Source: Streptomyces sp. TS71-3
GTDB lineage: Bacteria; Actinomycetota; Actinomycetes; Streptomycetales; Streptomycetaceae
Assembly (NCBI RefSeq): GCF_018327685.1
Contig: NZ_BNEL01000001.1
Span: 1,860,001 to 1,924,000 of the forward strand
Length of the DNA: 64,000 nucleotides
Direction: 5' to 3'
Shown here: positions 18,911 to 28,854 of the stretch, piece after piece
Position numbering within the stretch: the stretch's first letter is position 1
Layout: every line of letters begins with the position of its first letter
Notes under the pieces: model-generated
What the model was told of the DNA's origin: nothing
What the model saw: the letters and a program-made list of their open reading frames with translations, nothing else
Databases searched by the model: none
Translations under genes and position numbers: made by a program

Positions 18911-21900
18911 CGGTCGACGACCTTCCACGTGATCTCGACGACGGCGCCGGGCTCCCGGGCGACCAGCTCGGCGAGGTCGGCCTGCAACTTGGCCAGCGCA
19001 CGGCCTGCCGTGGTCCGCCCGCCACCGGAGCGCTTGGCCGGCTTGGCCCTGCCCGGGCCCACCGGCGCGGGAGGCTGCTTCTCCGGCACCTGCGGATGGC
19101 TGGTCGTGGTGTCGAGGGGCACGTCGTCGGCCTGCTGGGGTCCGGGCTCGGGCGCCGGTGGCGGCGGGGGTGTCGGGTGGGTGGCGGCACGGTTGCGTTT
19201 GGCCAGCGCCAGCACCTCGCGCTGGGTCACCTCCAACGCCTCGCGCAGGTCGTGGGCCCGTTGGTCCCGCTGGGCCTTGACACGCAGCGAGTCCAGCAGG
19301 GCCAGGCCCTCCGGGCCCTCGCCGAGTGCCAGTTCCAGCGTGGACCAGGAGGTCGCGTCCAGGACCCTGGCAACTGCGCCCGCCTGCTGGATCGACGTGC
19401 CGTAGCGGTCGGCCGTGACCTGGCCCAGGTCGAACGAGGCCAGTGCCTCCACCGTCTTCTTCGGCCCGGTGGCACCGCCCAGCGCCTTCAGCAGGTCCAC
19501 GGTCCGGCGGGCGAGGGCGATACGCCCGGCCTCGTCGGTCTCGTCGAGTGCGAGGAAGCCGGCGTGCCGCTCCAACTGCCGCACCAGCTCCGCAGCGGTC
19601 TCCTCGTGGCCGCGGGCCTGGTCCTTGATCTGACGGGCGAACTGGTTCACCATGCGGCCGCGCCGCAGCGTCGGCGCCTTCACGCCGAAGACGGTCTCGA
19701 ACCGCAGCCGTGCGCCCTCCCAGTCGTCCTCCGAGGGCAGCGGCTGGCTGCGCAGCGTGTCGCGGCTCTCGATGCCCGACAGCTCCGGCGCCGGCTCCAG
19801 TACGGTTCCGCCCCGCACCCACACCCGGTCGTCCATCTCCGCGAACGAGGCCACCACGAGCTTGGCGAGGAAGTCCGGCAGGCCGCGCGCCTCGGGCCGG
19901 TCCGTCCAGTCGACCAGTCTGATCACGGACGGATCGCCGGTGACGCCCTCGTCCCTCGCGAGCTTGCGGAAGTGGTCGGCCCAGTACGTGGACAGCTCGA
20001 AATACGCCTCCTTCTGCTGGCCGAGCCGCAGCGGCACCGCCACGCGCTGCATCAGGCCCCGGTCACCGCTCGGCACCTCGGCACGCCCGTCACGCATCTC
20101 AGCCGCCGCCCGTACGTGGGTGAACACGCGGCGCGCGTCGGCCGGCTTTACGACCTGAGCGCCGAAGTCGGGGTGCGCGGGGTACTGGCTGGCCAGCAGC
20201 CGGTCCGCGACGTGCCGCAGGGCGTGGCCGAGCGACTGGCCGAAGGACAGCGTCAGGCCGTCGACGTCGCGCAGCGACGCCAGGTGGTCGTCGAAGCCCA
20301 GTTCCACGTCGTCGGGTTTCTTCTGAGCCAGGCCGTACGCTTGCCGGAACGCGCCCTTGACGTTCCGGCGCAGCGACTCCCGCTGGGTCTGCAGCAGGCC
20401 CTTGGCGCGGGCGCGGTTGTCGGCGTTGAGGTGGACCGCGTACTGCGCATTGAAGCGCTGCTCGTCGGCAAGCGCCTTCTCGATGATCACCAGCCGCCGG
20501 AAGTCCTGGTAGCGCTGCTTGGACAGGTGGGTGGGCAGCCATCCCACCGTGCGCCACCGCTCGCCCTGCTGGCTCTCCCGCAGCCGCTGGAAGCGGTTCG
20601 CGTCGTCGCGCGGCCCGAAGTCGAGCTCGTCGAAGGGCAGGTCGACGACGATCCGCCAGCGGCCGTCCTCCACGGGGCGGAGATCGTGGTCGGGCAGTTG
20701 CTCGGCGTCCGCCACGTTCCCGAAGATCACCTCGACGGTGCGCTGGGTGCCGCGCCACACGAAGCTCAGCTCGTCCGTGAGCCGCCCCTGGGAGATGTCC
20801 AGCTCCTCCGCGAGCAGCGTCCTCGCGAGCGCCTCACGGCCTGCCGGGTTGTCGTTGACGGCGGCGTTGGCGATGACCGAGTCGACGTCGATGCCGGACA
20901 GCTCAAGACGTACACCGGGATTGGCGTCGGTGCCGGTCGGCTTGATCTCCGGGAAGCGTGCCGCCCACTCGCTGATCTTGGCCTGGAGGATCCCGTACTC
21001 GCGGCCCGGGATCGGCGCGACGATCGACCCGTAGTTCAGCGCCGACAGGCGCCGGATGGTCAGGTTCGACAGCGCCGGCACGCTCGGCACCAGCGCGGAC
21101 AGCAGCAGCGTGCCGATGATCCGGTCGTCCCCTGTGAACGACCGCAGCCGGCTCAGCAGGGCCGGATCGTCGATGCCGGCGCGGCGGTGGGCGAACCGCT
21201 CGACGTCCTCCTCCGTCACCTGGTACTGCTCCAGGAGGTAGGGCCGGAGTTTCGTCTTGTACAGCTTGTCGGCCGCCTCGAAGACGACCTTCAGGCTGTC
21301 CGTGAACGGCTTGTCTCCGCCCGCGGCGATCAGTGGGTACAGGTCGCCGACCGGCACCAGGTCGCCCAGGCGCAGGTCGTCGCGGTGGTCCGCGAGTAAC
21401 TGTCCCATCAGCTTCATGCCGGTGCGGTTGCGCTGGAGCGCCGAGGACACGTGCACCAGGGTGTCCATGAAGGCCGGCGAGAACGGATACGTGAGGCGGA
21501 AACTGGCCTCGTCGGCACCGACGCCGTCCACGCCCCGATCCGATCCGAGGAGCGTGTCCCACACCTCCTGGCGGACCTTGCGGGTCCGCTCGAACTGCTC
21601 GTTGACGAGCGCGGCGGCCTCGGGACCCGTCGGCTTCAGCAGGCGGGCGTGCGCGACCTGGGGGAGGTTGCGGTCCTCCAGCCTGATCCGGTCGAACCGT
21701 CCGGAAGCCAGGTTCAGGGTGTCCTGGATGGCGGACTCGGCGGCGCCGGACACTTCCTGCCCGACCAGCTCCCGAAGGTCACGCTGGCGGGCGATGAACG
21801 AGACCACGGGTATCGCGCGCCGCGCGTCGCCGCCCTCCACGAAGTTCGTGATCTTGCCCGCCTCGCGTGCCACGAACTTCTGGTCGTGGATGAGCGTGGC

Positions 21901-22797
21901 CAGCCACAGGATCAGCTCGTCCAGGAAGAGGATCAGCCCGTCGTAGCCCAGTGCCTTGGCATGCTCGGCGATCACACCCAGACCCGCGTCGAGCGAGACG
22001 AACCCGTGCTCGTCCTCGGCGGCGTTCCGCGCGAAACCGGGCAGGAGATTGGTCCCGGCGTCCTCCACCAGCCTGGCCCGGAGCTCCGCCGGAGCGGATG
22101 GCGACACCAGGTTGAGCGCCTGCCCCGCTTCGTGCACCTCCTCCGCGTCCAGCGCGGTGTCCAGCAGCGCGGGCGTCCATGCGAACGACTCGCCCCACTC
22201 GTCGTCCTCGTCGGCGCCCACCCCGTCCGCGGGGGAGAGGCCCCCGATGACGGCCTCGTCGCCCATCCGAGCGCGCATGGCGCGAATGTCGGCGAACAGG
22301 GAGTCCGTCCGGTACACCTGCGGCGTCGGCGCGTCCGGATGCAGCTTCTTGACGTGGCTGACGTACCCGCCGAGCACCCGCTGTTCCAGCGCCTTCGCAC
22401 CGAGCATGTGGTACGGCACCAGCAGGAACCTCTTCCCGCCCGTCGCCAGCCACTCGTGCCGGGTCAGAACCGGGTCGAGGTCCGCGCGCTCCCGGGCGGC
22501 AGGCGCCCCGCTGAGCAGCGCGTGCAGCACGGCCATGAAGTGCGACTTACCGGAACCGAACGAGCCGTGCAGGTAGGCTGCCTTAGAGCCGCGCCCGTCC
22601 ACCGCGGCCTTGATGAGGCTTAACGCCTCGTCGAAGTTCTTCTGCAGCCGCTCCGTGACCACGTACTCCCGCAGCGCCCGTTCGGCTCCCTCGGCTGTCG
22701 TCGCCTCGGCGAGCTGGAGGACGAAGTCCGACGTGGACACCTTCTCCTTGATGTCGATCACATCGCGGAGCAGGGGCGGCTGCGGCTGCTGGGGCAT
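18907..22797 (-). CDS. pglY: BREX type 2 P-loop ATPase PglY
   Basis: A 1296-residue ATPase starting at ATG 22797 ([20 protein letters not shown]). The P-loop GSFGSGKS is at 78-85, and [11 protein letters not shown] near residue 290 acts as Walker B. The length suits the large BREX ATPase of type 2, the counterpart of BrxC in type 1. The middle is long and helical. The last 100 residues are Pro/Ala-rich followed by a basic end ([15 protein letters not shown]). It is the first gene of the pglY-pglZ-brxD-brxHI unit and should be transcribed from the 300 bp upstream, where a weak GGAAGGAG site precedes the ATG. Confidence 0.9.
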   Translation of the reverse strand: MPQQPQPPLLRDVIDIKEKVSTSDFVLQLAEATTAEGAERALREYVVTERLQKNFDEALSLIKAAVDGRGSKAAYLHGSFGSGKSHFMAVLHALLSGAPAARERADLDPVLTRHEWLATGGKRFLLVPYHMLGAKALEQRVLGGYVSHVKKLHPDAPTPQVYRTDSLFADIRAMRARMGDEAVIGGLSPADGVGADEDDEWGESFAWTPALLDTALDAEEVHEAGQALNLVSPSAPAELRARLVEDAGTNLLPGFARNAAEDEHGFVSLDAGLGVIAEHAKALGYDGLILFLDELILWLATLIHDQKFVAREAGKITNFVEGGDARRAIPVVSFIARQRDLRELVGQEVSGAAESAIQDTLNLASGRFDRIRLEDRNLPQVAHARLLKPTGPEAAALVNEQFERTRKVRQEVWDTLLGSDRGVDGVGADEASFRLTYPFSPAFMDTLVHVSSALQRNRTGMKLMGQLLADHRDDLRLGDLVPVGDLYPLIAAGGDKPFTDSLKVVFEAADKLYKTKLRPYLLEQYQVTEEDVERFAHRRAGIDDPALLSRLRSFTGDDRIIGTLLLSALVPSVPALSNLTIRRLSALNYGSIVAPIPGREYGILQAKISEWAARFPEIKPTGTDANPGVRLELSGIDVDSVIANAAVNDNPAGREALARTLLAEELDISQGRLTDELSFVWRGTQRTVEVIFGNVADAEQLPDHDLRPVEDGRWRIVVDLPFDELDFGPRDDANRFQRLRESQQGERWRTVGWLPTHLSKQRYQDFRRLVIIEKALADEQRFNAQYAVHLNADNRARAKGLLQTQRESLRRNVKGAFRQAYGLAQKKPDDVELGFDDHLASLRDVDGLTLSFGQSLGHALRHVADRLLASQYPAHPDFGAQVVKPADARRVFTHVRAAAEMRDGRAEVPSGDRGLMQRVAVPLRLGQQKEAYFELSTYWADHFRKLARDEGVTGDPSVIRLVDWTDRPEARGLPDFLAKLVVASFAEMDDRVWVRGGTVLEPAPELSGIESRDTLRSQPLPSEDDWEGARLRFETVFGVKAPTLRRGRMVNQFARQIKDQARGHEETAAELVRQLERHAGFLALDETDEAGRIALARRTVDLLKALGGATGPKKTVEALASFDLGQVTADRYGTSIQQAGAVARVLDATSWSTLELALGEGPEGLALLDSLRVKAQRDQRAHDLREALEVTQREVLALAKRNRAATHPTPPPPPAPEPGPQQADDVPLDTTTSHPQVPEKQPPAPVGPGRAKPAKRSGGGRTTAGRALAKLQADLAELVAREPGAVVEITWKVVDR

Positions 22798-23101
22798 ACG
22801 GAACGTGCACTCCTTCCGGCGGTGGGAGGGCACCCGCACCGCCACGCTCGCTGTCCGTGTGGCAGGAGGACGTTCGGCAGGACGGGCCCGGGGCCACGTA
22901 CGGTGCGCCGTCGGCCTGATGGTCGGAAAATCCCCCTGCTGACAGCATGTCACGTGGCGACTGCAACGATGTTGTGAGAACGGGGAATTGGCCACGGAGC
23001 GCGGTATTCCGGCCACGGTGATGTCGGCCTCTGCTGCCACGGTGACGTTTGCCTCTGCGCGGGTGGCGTGCTGGTGGCGATGCTTCTACCGGGCTACTTC
23101 G
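22798..23101. other. pglY upstream region
   Basis: About 300 bp on the 5' side of pglY with no gene I can support. It should carry the promoter of the pglY-pglZ-brxD-brxHI unit and the end of transcription from the two small genes upstream. No clear operator stands out. Confidence 0.5.
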
Positions 23102-23479
23102 CTACTCCGGGGCCCCGTTCCGCCCGCGGCGGCTGCGCTGGTTGGCGTCGGCCACCCGGGCGCGCAGCACCTCCCCCGGGCCGACGGGACGCACGTCCTC
23201 CGGTGCGGCGTCCCACTCCCGGCCGCCGTCGAGCGGACGGAGCTGGAAGTAAGGGCCCTGGTGGTCCATGACGACGCCGATCCGGTTGCGTGCGGTGTCG
23301 CGGACGGGGGTTCCGCCGGGGATGGGCGCGGCGTCGGTGGGTGTGGGTGCGGGTGCGGGGGCATTGGTCGGTGGCGGGTCGTCGGTCGGTGGCGGTTCGC
23401 CGGGTGGTGGCGGTTCGCTGGTCGTCCTGGGTTCGCCGCTGGTGACGGTCTCGGCGGTCGTGAGGGGGTCGCCGGTCAC
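23102..23479 (-). CDS. hypothetical protein with Pro-rich linker
   Basis: A 125-residue protein from GTG 23479, which overlaps the stop of the preceding gene (GTGA). The first half is a Pro/Thr/Ala-rich linker. The second half is a compact domain (TPVRDTARNRIGVVMDHQGP, then FQLRPLDGGREWDA) of a kind common in small Streptomyces proteins that lie beside XRE/DUF397 regulator pairs. There is no signal peptide or membrane segment. The function is unknown. Its presence between pglX and pglY is not part of the core BREX set. Confidence 0.6.
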   Translation of the reverse strand: MTGDPLTTAETVTSGEPRTTSEPPPPGEPPPTDDPPPTNAPAPAPTPTDAAPIPGGTPVRDTARNRIGVVMDHQGPYFQLRPLDGGREWDAAPEDVRPVGPGEVLRARVADANQRSRRGRNGAPE

Positions 23480-23775
23480 CGCTCGGCTCCTCGTGCGGCG
23501 GCGCCCCTCTCGATCACCTCGGCCAGATCGTGCGCCACGGGGGCGGAGCACACGCCGAGGTGGATGAGGGCGTACGGGGCGGGATGGCAGGGGGCGTTCT
23601 GTTCGTGCGCGTCGGCCGGGGGCTCGTCCAGCTCGTCGTTCCAGGGAGTGCGGACGTCCATGGCGGGGAGCTGGATGCCTGCCTTGGTGAGGGCGGCGGC
23701 GAGGGCGTCCCGGGCCCGCAGTGCTTCCTGCGCCTTGCGTCGTACGGACGGGTGGCGGTGGCGGTCGACGCTCAC
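23476..23775 (-). CDS. small hypothetical protein
   Basis: A 99-residue protein from GTG 23775, with GGAAAGGA about 8 bases upstream. The first half is basic and helical (RHRHPSVRRKAQEALRARDA). The C-terminal part (YALIHLGVCSAPVAHDLAEV) is conserved, as I recall it, in Streptomyces proteins of unknown role. It is translationally coupled to the next gene and divergent from the XRE regulator at 24088, so the two units probably share a control region. Confidence 0.6.
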   Translation of the reverse strand: MSVDRHRHPSVRRKAQEALRARDALAAALTKAGIQLPAMDVRTPWNDELDEPPADAHEQNAPCHPAPYALIHLGVCSAPVAHDLAEVIERGAAARGAER

Positions 23776-24087
23776 GGTGGGGTGTCCTTTCCTATCATGT
23801 CACTCTTTAGTAGTACTTCCGGTGACTGGACCAGATCGCTGGATTACGTTGCGTGGTGAGGGCTGGGACGAGCATGTGGCCTGGGCGAGGCCCGACGCGG
23901 CAACTACGGGGGCCGGTTCCCCGCCGCGCGACCGAAGTTCCACACCTGCCACGCACGCCGACCGGATTTCCGCGCAGCACGGACGCGCGGCACCGAGCGG
24001 GCCGACTGCGAGACAGGCGTCCGCCCGGAAGGCTGACCGACGAGGCGACACCGATGAAACGGACGCCGACGAAGGGGGAGCAGCACT
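23776..24087. promoter_or_regulatory. divergent control region for XRE/DUF397 pair and small gene pair
   Basis: About 310 bp between two divergent start codons. GGGGGAG precedes ATG 24088. The segment near 23798-23820 is distinctly AT-rich for this genome (CACTCTTTAGTAGTACTT) and is the likeliest promoter or operator. No gene fits. Confidence 0.4.
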
Positions 24088-24930
24088 ATGCCGCAGAGAA
24101 GGGCCGTCACGGGCCGCAGCCAGGAGCCACGCAGGCGCTTCGCCGAGGAGGTGCGCGCCCTGCGGGCGGCGAAGGGCGTCAGCCTGCGCCAGCTCGGTGA
24201 GCGGCTGGGCTGGGACTGGTCGCTGTTCGGCAAGATGGAGAAGGGCGAGACCCTGGGCGGCCCGGAGGTCGTCCAGGCACTCGACCAGTACTACGGCACG
24301 GGGGGAGCGCTGCTCGCCCTGTGGGAGCTGGCGGCCGGCGACCACACCCAGTTCCGCGAGCGCTATCGCCGCTACATGGCTCTGGAGGCGGAGGCGGTGA
24401 GCCTGTGGCACTTCGCGGTCAGCGTGCTGCCCGGTCTGCTCCAGACTCCCTGGTACGCACGGGAGGTCCTGGCGGCGGGCGGCCTCAAGGACGCCGAACT
24501 GGAACAGCAGGTCGACGCCCGCATGAGCCGCCGGGAACTCCTGGAGGGCCCCGACGCCCCACCGTTCCGCACGATCCTGTCGGAGGCGGTGCTGCAGACA
24601 CCGTTGCGGGATGCGGGGGAGTGGCGGGGGCAGGTGGAGCATCTGGCGGAGGTGGCGAAGCGGCCCAATGTAAGCGTTCACGTGCTCTTGCAGAGCGCCG
24701 GATTACACGGGCTCATGGGGATCGACGTCTGGTACGTCCAACTGTCCGACGCAAGCACTGTGGTGTACACGGAAGGCGGGTATGAGGGACAACTGATTGA
24801 GGAACCAGCCCCGGTCCTACGCCTCCAACGGGCTTACGATGCCTTGCGCGACCTGGCACTCTCTCCGGCTGAGTCGCGGAAGTTCATCCTGCGGATGTTG
24901 GAGGAAACATCGTGCGATCCGTCAACCTGA
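24088..24930 (+). CDS. XRE-family regulator with DUF5753 domain
   Basis: A 280-residue protein starting at ATG 24088. Residues 12-70 form a helix-turn-helix of the XRE type (FAEEVRALRAAKGVSLRQLG). Residues 90-270 form the DUF5753 ligand-like domain (LPGLLQTPWYAREVL, then NVSVHVLLQSAGLHG). In Streptomyces such regulators are encoded with a DUF397 protein, as in the WhiJ-like systems that tune development and antibiotic production. Here the pair splits the BREX set between pglX and pglY, on the opposite strand. It may control the defence genes or merely be a passenger; the sequence does not decide. Confidence 0.9.
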   Translation: MPQRRAVTGRSQEPRRRFAEEVRALRAAKGVSLRQLGERLGWDWSLFGKMEKGETLGGPEVVQALDQYYGTGGALLALWELAAGDHTQFRERYRRYMALEAEAVSLWHFAVSVLPGLLQTPWYAREVLAAGGLKDAELEQQVDARMSRRELLEGPDAPPFRTILSEAVLQTPLRDAGEWRGQVEHLAEVAKRPNVSVHVLLQSAGLHGLMGIDVWYVQLSDASTVVYTEGGYEGQLIEEPAPVLRLQRAYDALRDLALSPAESRKFILRMLEETSCDPST

Positions 24931-25112
24931 GTGCCGCCACCTGGCGCAAGAGCAGCTACAGCAACCAGGACGGTGGCGCGTGCGTGGAAGTTTCCGACGA
25001 CTTCCCCGGCGCCGTGCCCGTCCGAGACAGCAAGAAGCCGCACGGCCCGGTCCTTATGTTTCCGGTCGAGAATTGGACGGCCTTCGTTTCCGGGATCAAG
25101 GGCAGCAACTGA
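24912..25112 (+). CDS. DUF397 protein
   Basis: A 66-residue protein whose GTG 24912 lies inside the end of the XRE gene in another frame (overlap 19 bp). It has the family pattern WRKSSYSNQDGGACVEV, then VPVRDSKKPHGPVL and WTAFVSGIK. DUF397 proteins are the small partners of XRE-DUF5753 regulators and behave like antagonist or antitoxin-like factors in the cases studied. Tight overlap shows co-translation with its partner. Confidence 0.9.
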   Translation: MRSVNLSAATWRKSSYSNQDGGACVEVSDDFPGAVPVRDSKKPHGPVLMFPVENWTAFVSGIKGSN

Positions 25113-25150
25113 CTGTCTGAGCAGCATTTATCTCCTGCCCTTACGAAAAG

Positions 25151-25182
25151 GTGCCCCCGAGATCAACTGATCGCGGGGGCAC
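25151..25182. terminator. bidirectional hairpin terminator
   Basis: A perfect 9-bp stem (GTGCCCCCG / CGGGGGCAC) encloses 14 bases that can pair further through GATC/GATC. It lies between the convergent ends of the DUF397 gene and pglX and can serve both. Confidence 0.75.
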
Positions 25183-25203
25183 CGAAGTGAGAACCGGGCC
25201 AGG

Positions 25204-28200
25204 TCACTTCTTGGCAGGACGGCGACCCCGAGATGGGGCCGCCGGACGCCAGGCCCGCAGGCCGTCGTCCGTCAGGCCGTGCTTGCCCTGCTCCAACTGC
25301 CGCTCACCGCGGAAGTAGGCGGCCGGGGAACCGCTGAACGTGGGGTCGAAGTCGTCGTGCCACTGGTCCAGCCAGGGCTGAAGCTCCAGCAGACCCGTGA
25401 GGAACGGCGTCAGCTCCTCGGCGCTCATCGACTCGTGCGAGGCGATGTACGCGAACAGGGCGTAGGCCTGCTCTTGGTGGTCCCACCCGGCCCAGCCGTA
25501 CAGGTTGGGCGTGGCGGCGTTGGTCTGCCCGTACGAGACGAACCGTTCTTTGGGCACGTCCAACTTGCCGCGCGCCTTCCAGTAGGAGGCACGCAGGAAG
25601 TCGGCGGAGGTGTACTTCGGAGGCACGGGGATGGAGTCCCGGATCTTCCGCTTCATCGCCTCGTCAGGGGCGGCGTCCTCCTTCCGCTGCTCGTCCCAGA
25701 CGTGTTCCCAGTCCGCCCGCTTCTTCATCCCGGACGGCTTGTACCGCAACGCGGCAAGGAACGGCACATGCTCGTCGCTCACCAACTCGGCGACGACGGC
25801 GGGCAATTCCTTACGCGGGGCGTAAATCCTGGCAACGGACACAAAGTCATCGTCACGCGAAAGCACATCCGTGAGCCGAGACAACGTGACGATGCACGGC
25901 ATCCCGTTCTCATCAAACCAGTGCTCCCGATTCTCGATCCGATCGAGCAACCACCTCCGCAACGCCTTCTCCTGAAGCGAGTCCCATCCCTCAGTGGCCC
26001 ACCGCCGCTTGTACTCCGGCCGCTCGATCATCCCGATCGCGCGAGTAGATTCGATGGCATCGATCCGCTTCTGCACGACCTCCCGGTACGGCGCAGGCCA
26101 GTGCTCAGGTATCTCCGTAATCGGCGTCGACCCATGCCGCTTGAACCACTGGTCGCTGGCTTCTCCGGCGGCGATCTTCCGGGCGAGCACAATCTCGAAG
26201 GCTCGCTCGCCGAGGTTAATCTCCGGGATATTGGAATCGTCTGAATCCTCAGAAACCCGCAGATCTTCAGGGAATAGTTCGTAGATAGAGTAGACCTGCC
26301 AGTCGAGTTCCTCTTGTAGGGCGATCATTCGGGAGCGTCCAGCGTGCCAACTAGTCTGAGCCTCACGCAACGCAGGGACGGTTGGGAGTGATTGAGCGGC
26401 GACTGTGGCAGGAGCTACATCGATTAATTGTTGAGCGAGGGCGTCGAGCTTTGCAGCGAAAGGGAGCGGATAGTCGGAGGGGAGAGGAAATTCCTCAAGC
26501 TTTGATCCGCTAAACTCGTAGCGCTCTTCCCAGGCCTCACTTTGAATGCCGCATCCTAGTCCACTTCCACCTTTTCCCTGACTCATCTGGCGAAGCCAAA
26601 ACCCTGCGGTGGAGCTGTTTAGTAGGCCAAGAAGTTTTAGGTGCGCCTCCTCGCGTGTCTCCTCCTTCAGCTTTATTACGGGTGCACTTCGATTGAAGAG
26701 GAGGCCCTTTCGGTCGAGTGTGAAATGATTGTGCGTAGCAACAAAGCTAAATGCGATCCCTAGGCTAGTTCCGAGCTTGCTGCTATAATTCTCCAAATGC
26801 ACATACCAGGATCGATGGTTTTCGTCCAGTGTCTTTCCGAAAATCTTGCGCTGGCGTAGGCGGGTGCGATCGCGCCATAGGACGTTAGTGATGGCATAGG
26901 TGTGCTCATCGCTGAGGTCAATGTTGTTTCTGTCGCTATAGGGGTTTATTACAGGGGTAAGGGCCTGGAACGCGTAATTGCGTACTCCGTCTCCGACGGC
27001 CAGGCAGCGTACCTGTTCGGCGACCCTTAGTCGGTGTGCTGTCTGTACGTCGGGAAGAAAGAATATATCGTCGGCTCCCGTTGAGGTTGTTCGTCCGATG
27101 CTAGCTACCATCCGCCCGAGTGATGTAGGCGACATAGAGCCAATCTGCTCAACCATCTCAAGTCCGCCATCAGTCAGGATCCAAGGCTGTTTGCCAAAAT
27201 AGCGCCCCCTTTCCAAGTCGTCCACCGACACCCACTGGCTAGCCGACCCCGGATCATCGATCTGTTCCAAAATGGCTCGCCAGACCAGCCCGTCTTGCGC
27301 TTGCTCCGGTGTCGCAGGCTCCCCCTGTACACTCCTCACTGTGCGAATAGTCGCCGATCGCCCGCTGCCCTCCCGACGCTTTCCTACGAGGATGACCGTC
27401 GGCGTACCGTGGCCGGGAATGTAGGCACCGGACGTGTCGATGACCTCCGTCAGCTCCACCCGGTCGCGGAAGTAGCTCTCGATCAGCTTCGTGCCGAACT
27501 CCCGCTTCATGAAGGAGTTCGCCGTGATCTGTCCGACCATGCCGTAGCCGCGGCCGTCCGGGCTTCCGTTCCTGGCCAGTTCGAAGAATCGCTGGGCGAA
27601 CGGAACTGACAGGGCGTACGTGCCTGCGCAGGCGTCGTAGAGATCCCTGTATGATCGGTTTAGGCTAGAATCCGCAACCTGAATATACGGCGGATTCCCC
27701 ACCACCACGTGATACCGCCCCGGCGTCAGAATGCCCGGATGCTTGCGCAAATCCTCCGTCGCGTACGAGAACTCCGCCAGCTCATCCGTCTCATCCGTCG
27801 TGAACTCCAGGGCTCCCTGCCCCTTCGTCCCCCGTATCCCTATCTCCGTCTGCCGCGCCTTGATCAACGAATCGCCCACCGCCAAGTGCAGTGGCCACTC
27901 ATACCGGTTGGCCTCCGCCAACGTCCGTACCCCCGCCGCCGCCATGGCCGCCATCAGCAGCCGGAACCGCGCGATGGCCACCGCGAACGGGTTGACGTCC
28001 ACACCGTGCACCGAGTCCAGTGCCGACCGCACCCGCTCGTGCAGGTCACGTCCGGGCTGGCCGTCGCCCCACAGCCTCACCAGCCGCCGGAAGGCACCCA
28101 GGACGAAGTGGCCGGACCCGCACGTCGGGTCGATCATCAGCAGACCCTCGTAGCCGAACTCTCGCACCGCCGGGTTCATCGCGCGGTCGAGGATGAACTC

Positions 28201-28854
28201 CTCCACGAACTCCGGGGTCTGGAGCAGCGCGTAGGTCTTACGGGCCGCCTCGCTGAGGTCCTGGTACAGGTCACCCAGGAAGCGAGTGTCCCAGCCCTCC
28301 GTACCGTCGCCGTCCTCCTCCAGCGGGTCGGTGAAGTCGTGGATCAGGAAACCCTCCCCGTCCCGTTCCCGCCAGAAGTCGATCAGTTCGCGCGCGCCGT
28401 CGTGTGACAGGGGGATCTGGTACAGCGGGTTGTGGCGCTGGTCGAAGAGGAGGCGGCCGGCCTGGCCGGAGCCCAGTTCGGCGAAGGCGAGCAGCAGCCA
28501 GCCGCGGTACGTCGGGTCGTCGTCCCGCTCGACGTACGCCTCGTAACGCACAAGAGCCACGTCCCGGCGGTCAGGCTCGGGAGCCGTGATGTATGGCTCC
28601 GGAACTAGGCGGTTGTCCTCGCAGAAGCGGACGAAGACCGTGCCCAGCACCCACGCCACCGCCACCTGGGTGACGCGCTCGTCCAGCCAGGCGTTCCACG
28701 TCGCCGCCGTGCGACCCAGCTCGCGCGCCCGGTCGTACTCGGTGCGCAGCTCCACGCCCACCTCGGAGACGGCCTTCACCTGCCTGCCCAGGTCCGCCTC
28801 GACCGCCCTGAGCCGCTTCTTCAGGTCGTCCAACAGCGCCGCCCGGTCGATCAC
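25204..28854 (-). CDS. pglX: BREX type 2 adenine-specific DNA methyltransferase PglX
   Basis: A 1216-residue enzyme. Motif I DPTCGSGHF (242-250) binds S-adenosylmethionine, and NPPY (387-390) is the N6-adenine catalytic motif. The rest provides target recognition. PglX marks host DNA so that BREX spares it, and it sets sequence specificity. GTG 28854 overlaps the pglW stop (GTGA), which fixes the start; a longer open frame upstream is an artefact. Residues about 385-875 (roughly 26230-27700) are coded by clearly AT-richer DNA than both flanks, suggesting that the specificity part was exchanged. I see no long G or C tract of the kind linked to phase variation in Streptomyces coelicolor. Confidence 0.92.
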   Translation of the reverse strand: MIDRAALLDDLKKRLRAVEADLGRQVKAVSEVGVELRTEYDRARELGRTAATWNAWLDERVTQVAVAWVLGTVFVRFCEDNRLVPEPYITAPEPDRRDVALVRYEAYVERDDDPTYRGWLLLAFAELGSGQAGRLLFDQRHNPLYQIPLSHDGARELIDFWRERDGEGFLIHDFTDPLEEDGDGTEGWDTRFLGDLYQDLSEAARKTYALLQTPEFVEEFILDRAMNPAVREFGYEGLLMIDPTCGSGHFVLGAFRRLVRLWGDGQPGRDLHERVRSALDSVHGVDVNPFAVAIARFRLLMAAMAAAGVRTLAEANRYEWPLHLAVGDSLIKARQTEIGIRGTKGQGALEFTTDETDELAEFSYATEDLRKHPGILTPGRYHVVVGNPPYIQVADSSLNRSYRDLYDACAGTYALSVPFAQRFFELARNGSPDGRGYGMVGQITANSFMKREFGTKLIESYFRDRVELTEVIDTSGAYIPGHGTPTVILVGKRREGSGRSATIRTVRSVQGEPATPEQAQDGLVWRAILEQIDDPGSASQWVSVDDLERGRYFGKQPWILTDGGLEMVEQIGSMSPTSLGRMVASIGRTTSTGADDIFFLPDVQTAHRLRVAEQVRCLAVGDGVRNYAFQALTPVINPYSDRNNIDLSDEHTYAITNVLWRDRTRLRQRKIFGKTLDENHRSWYVHLENYSSKLGTSLGIAFSFVATHNHFTLDRKGLLFNRSAPVIKLKEETREEAHLKLLGLLNSSTAGFWLRQMSQGKGGSGLGCGIQSEAWEERYEFSGSKLEEFPLPSDYPLPFAAKLDALAQQLIDVAPATVAAQSLPTVPALREAQTSWHAGRSRMIALQEELDWQVYSIYELFPEDLRVSEDSDDSNIPEINLGERAFEIVLARKIAAGEASDQWFKRHGSTPITEIPEHWPAPYREVVQKRIDAIESTRAIGMIERPEYKRRWATEGWDSLQEKALRRWLLDRIENREHWFDENGMPCIVTLSRLTDVLSRDDDFVSVARIYAPRKELPAVVAELVSDEHVPFLAALRYKPSGMKKRADWEHVWDEQRKEDAAPDEAMKRKIRDSIPVPPKYTSADFLRASYWKARGKLDVPKERFVSYGQTNAATPNLYGWAGWDHQEQAYALFAYIASHESMSAEELTPFLTGLLELQPWLDQWHDDFDPTFSGSPAAYFRGERQLEQGKHGLTDDGLRAWRPAAPSRGRRPAKK

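Noticed and set aside
19096..21399. 767-codon plus-strand frame opposite pglY
   Set aside because: It is antisense to a well-supported BREX ATPase gene and has repetitive composition with no domain.
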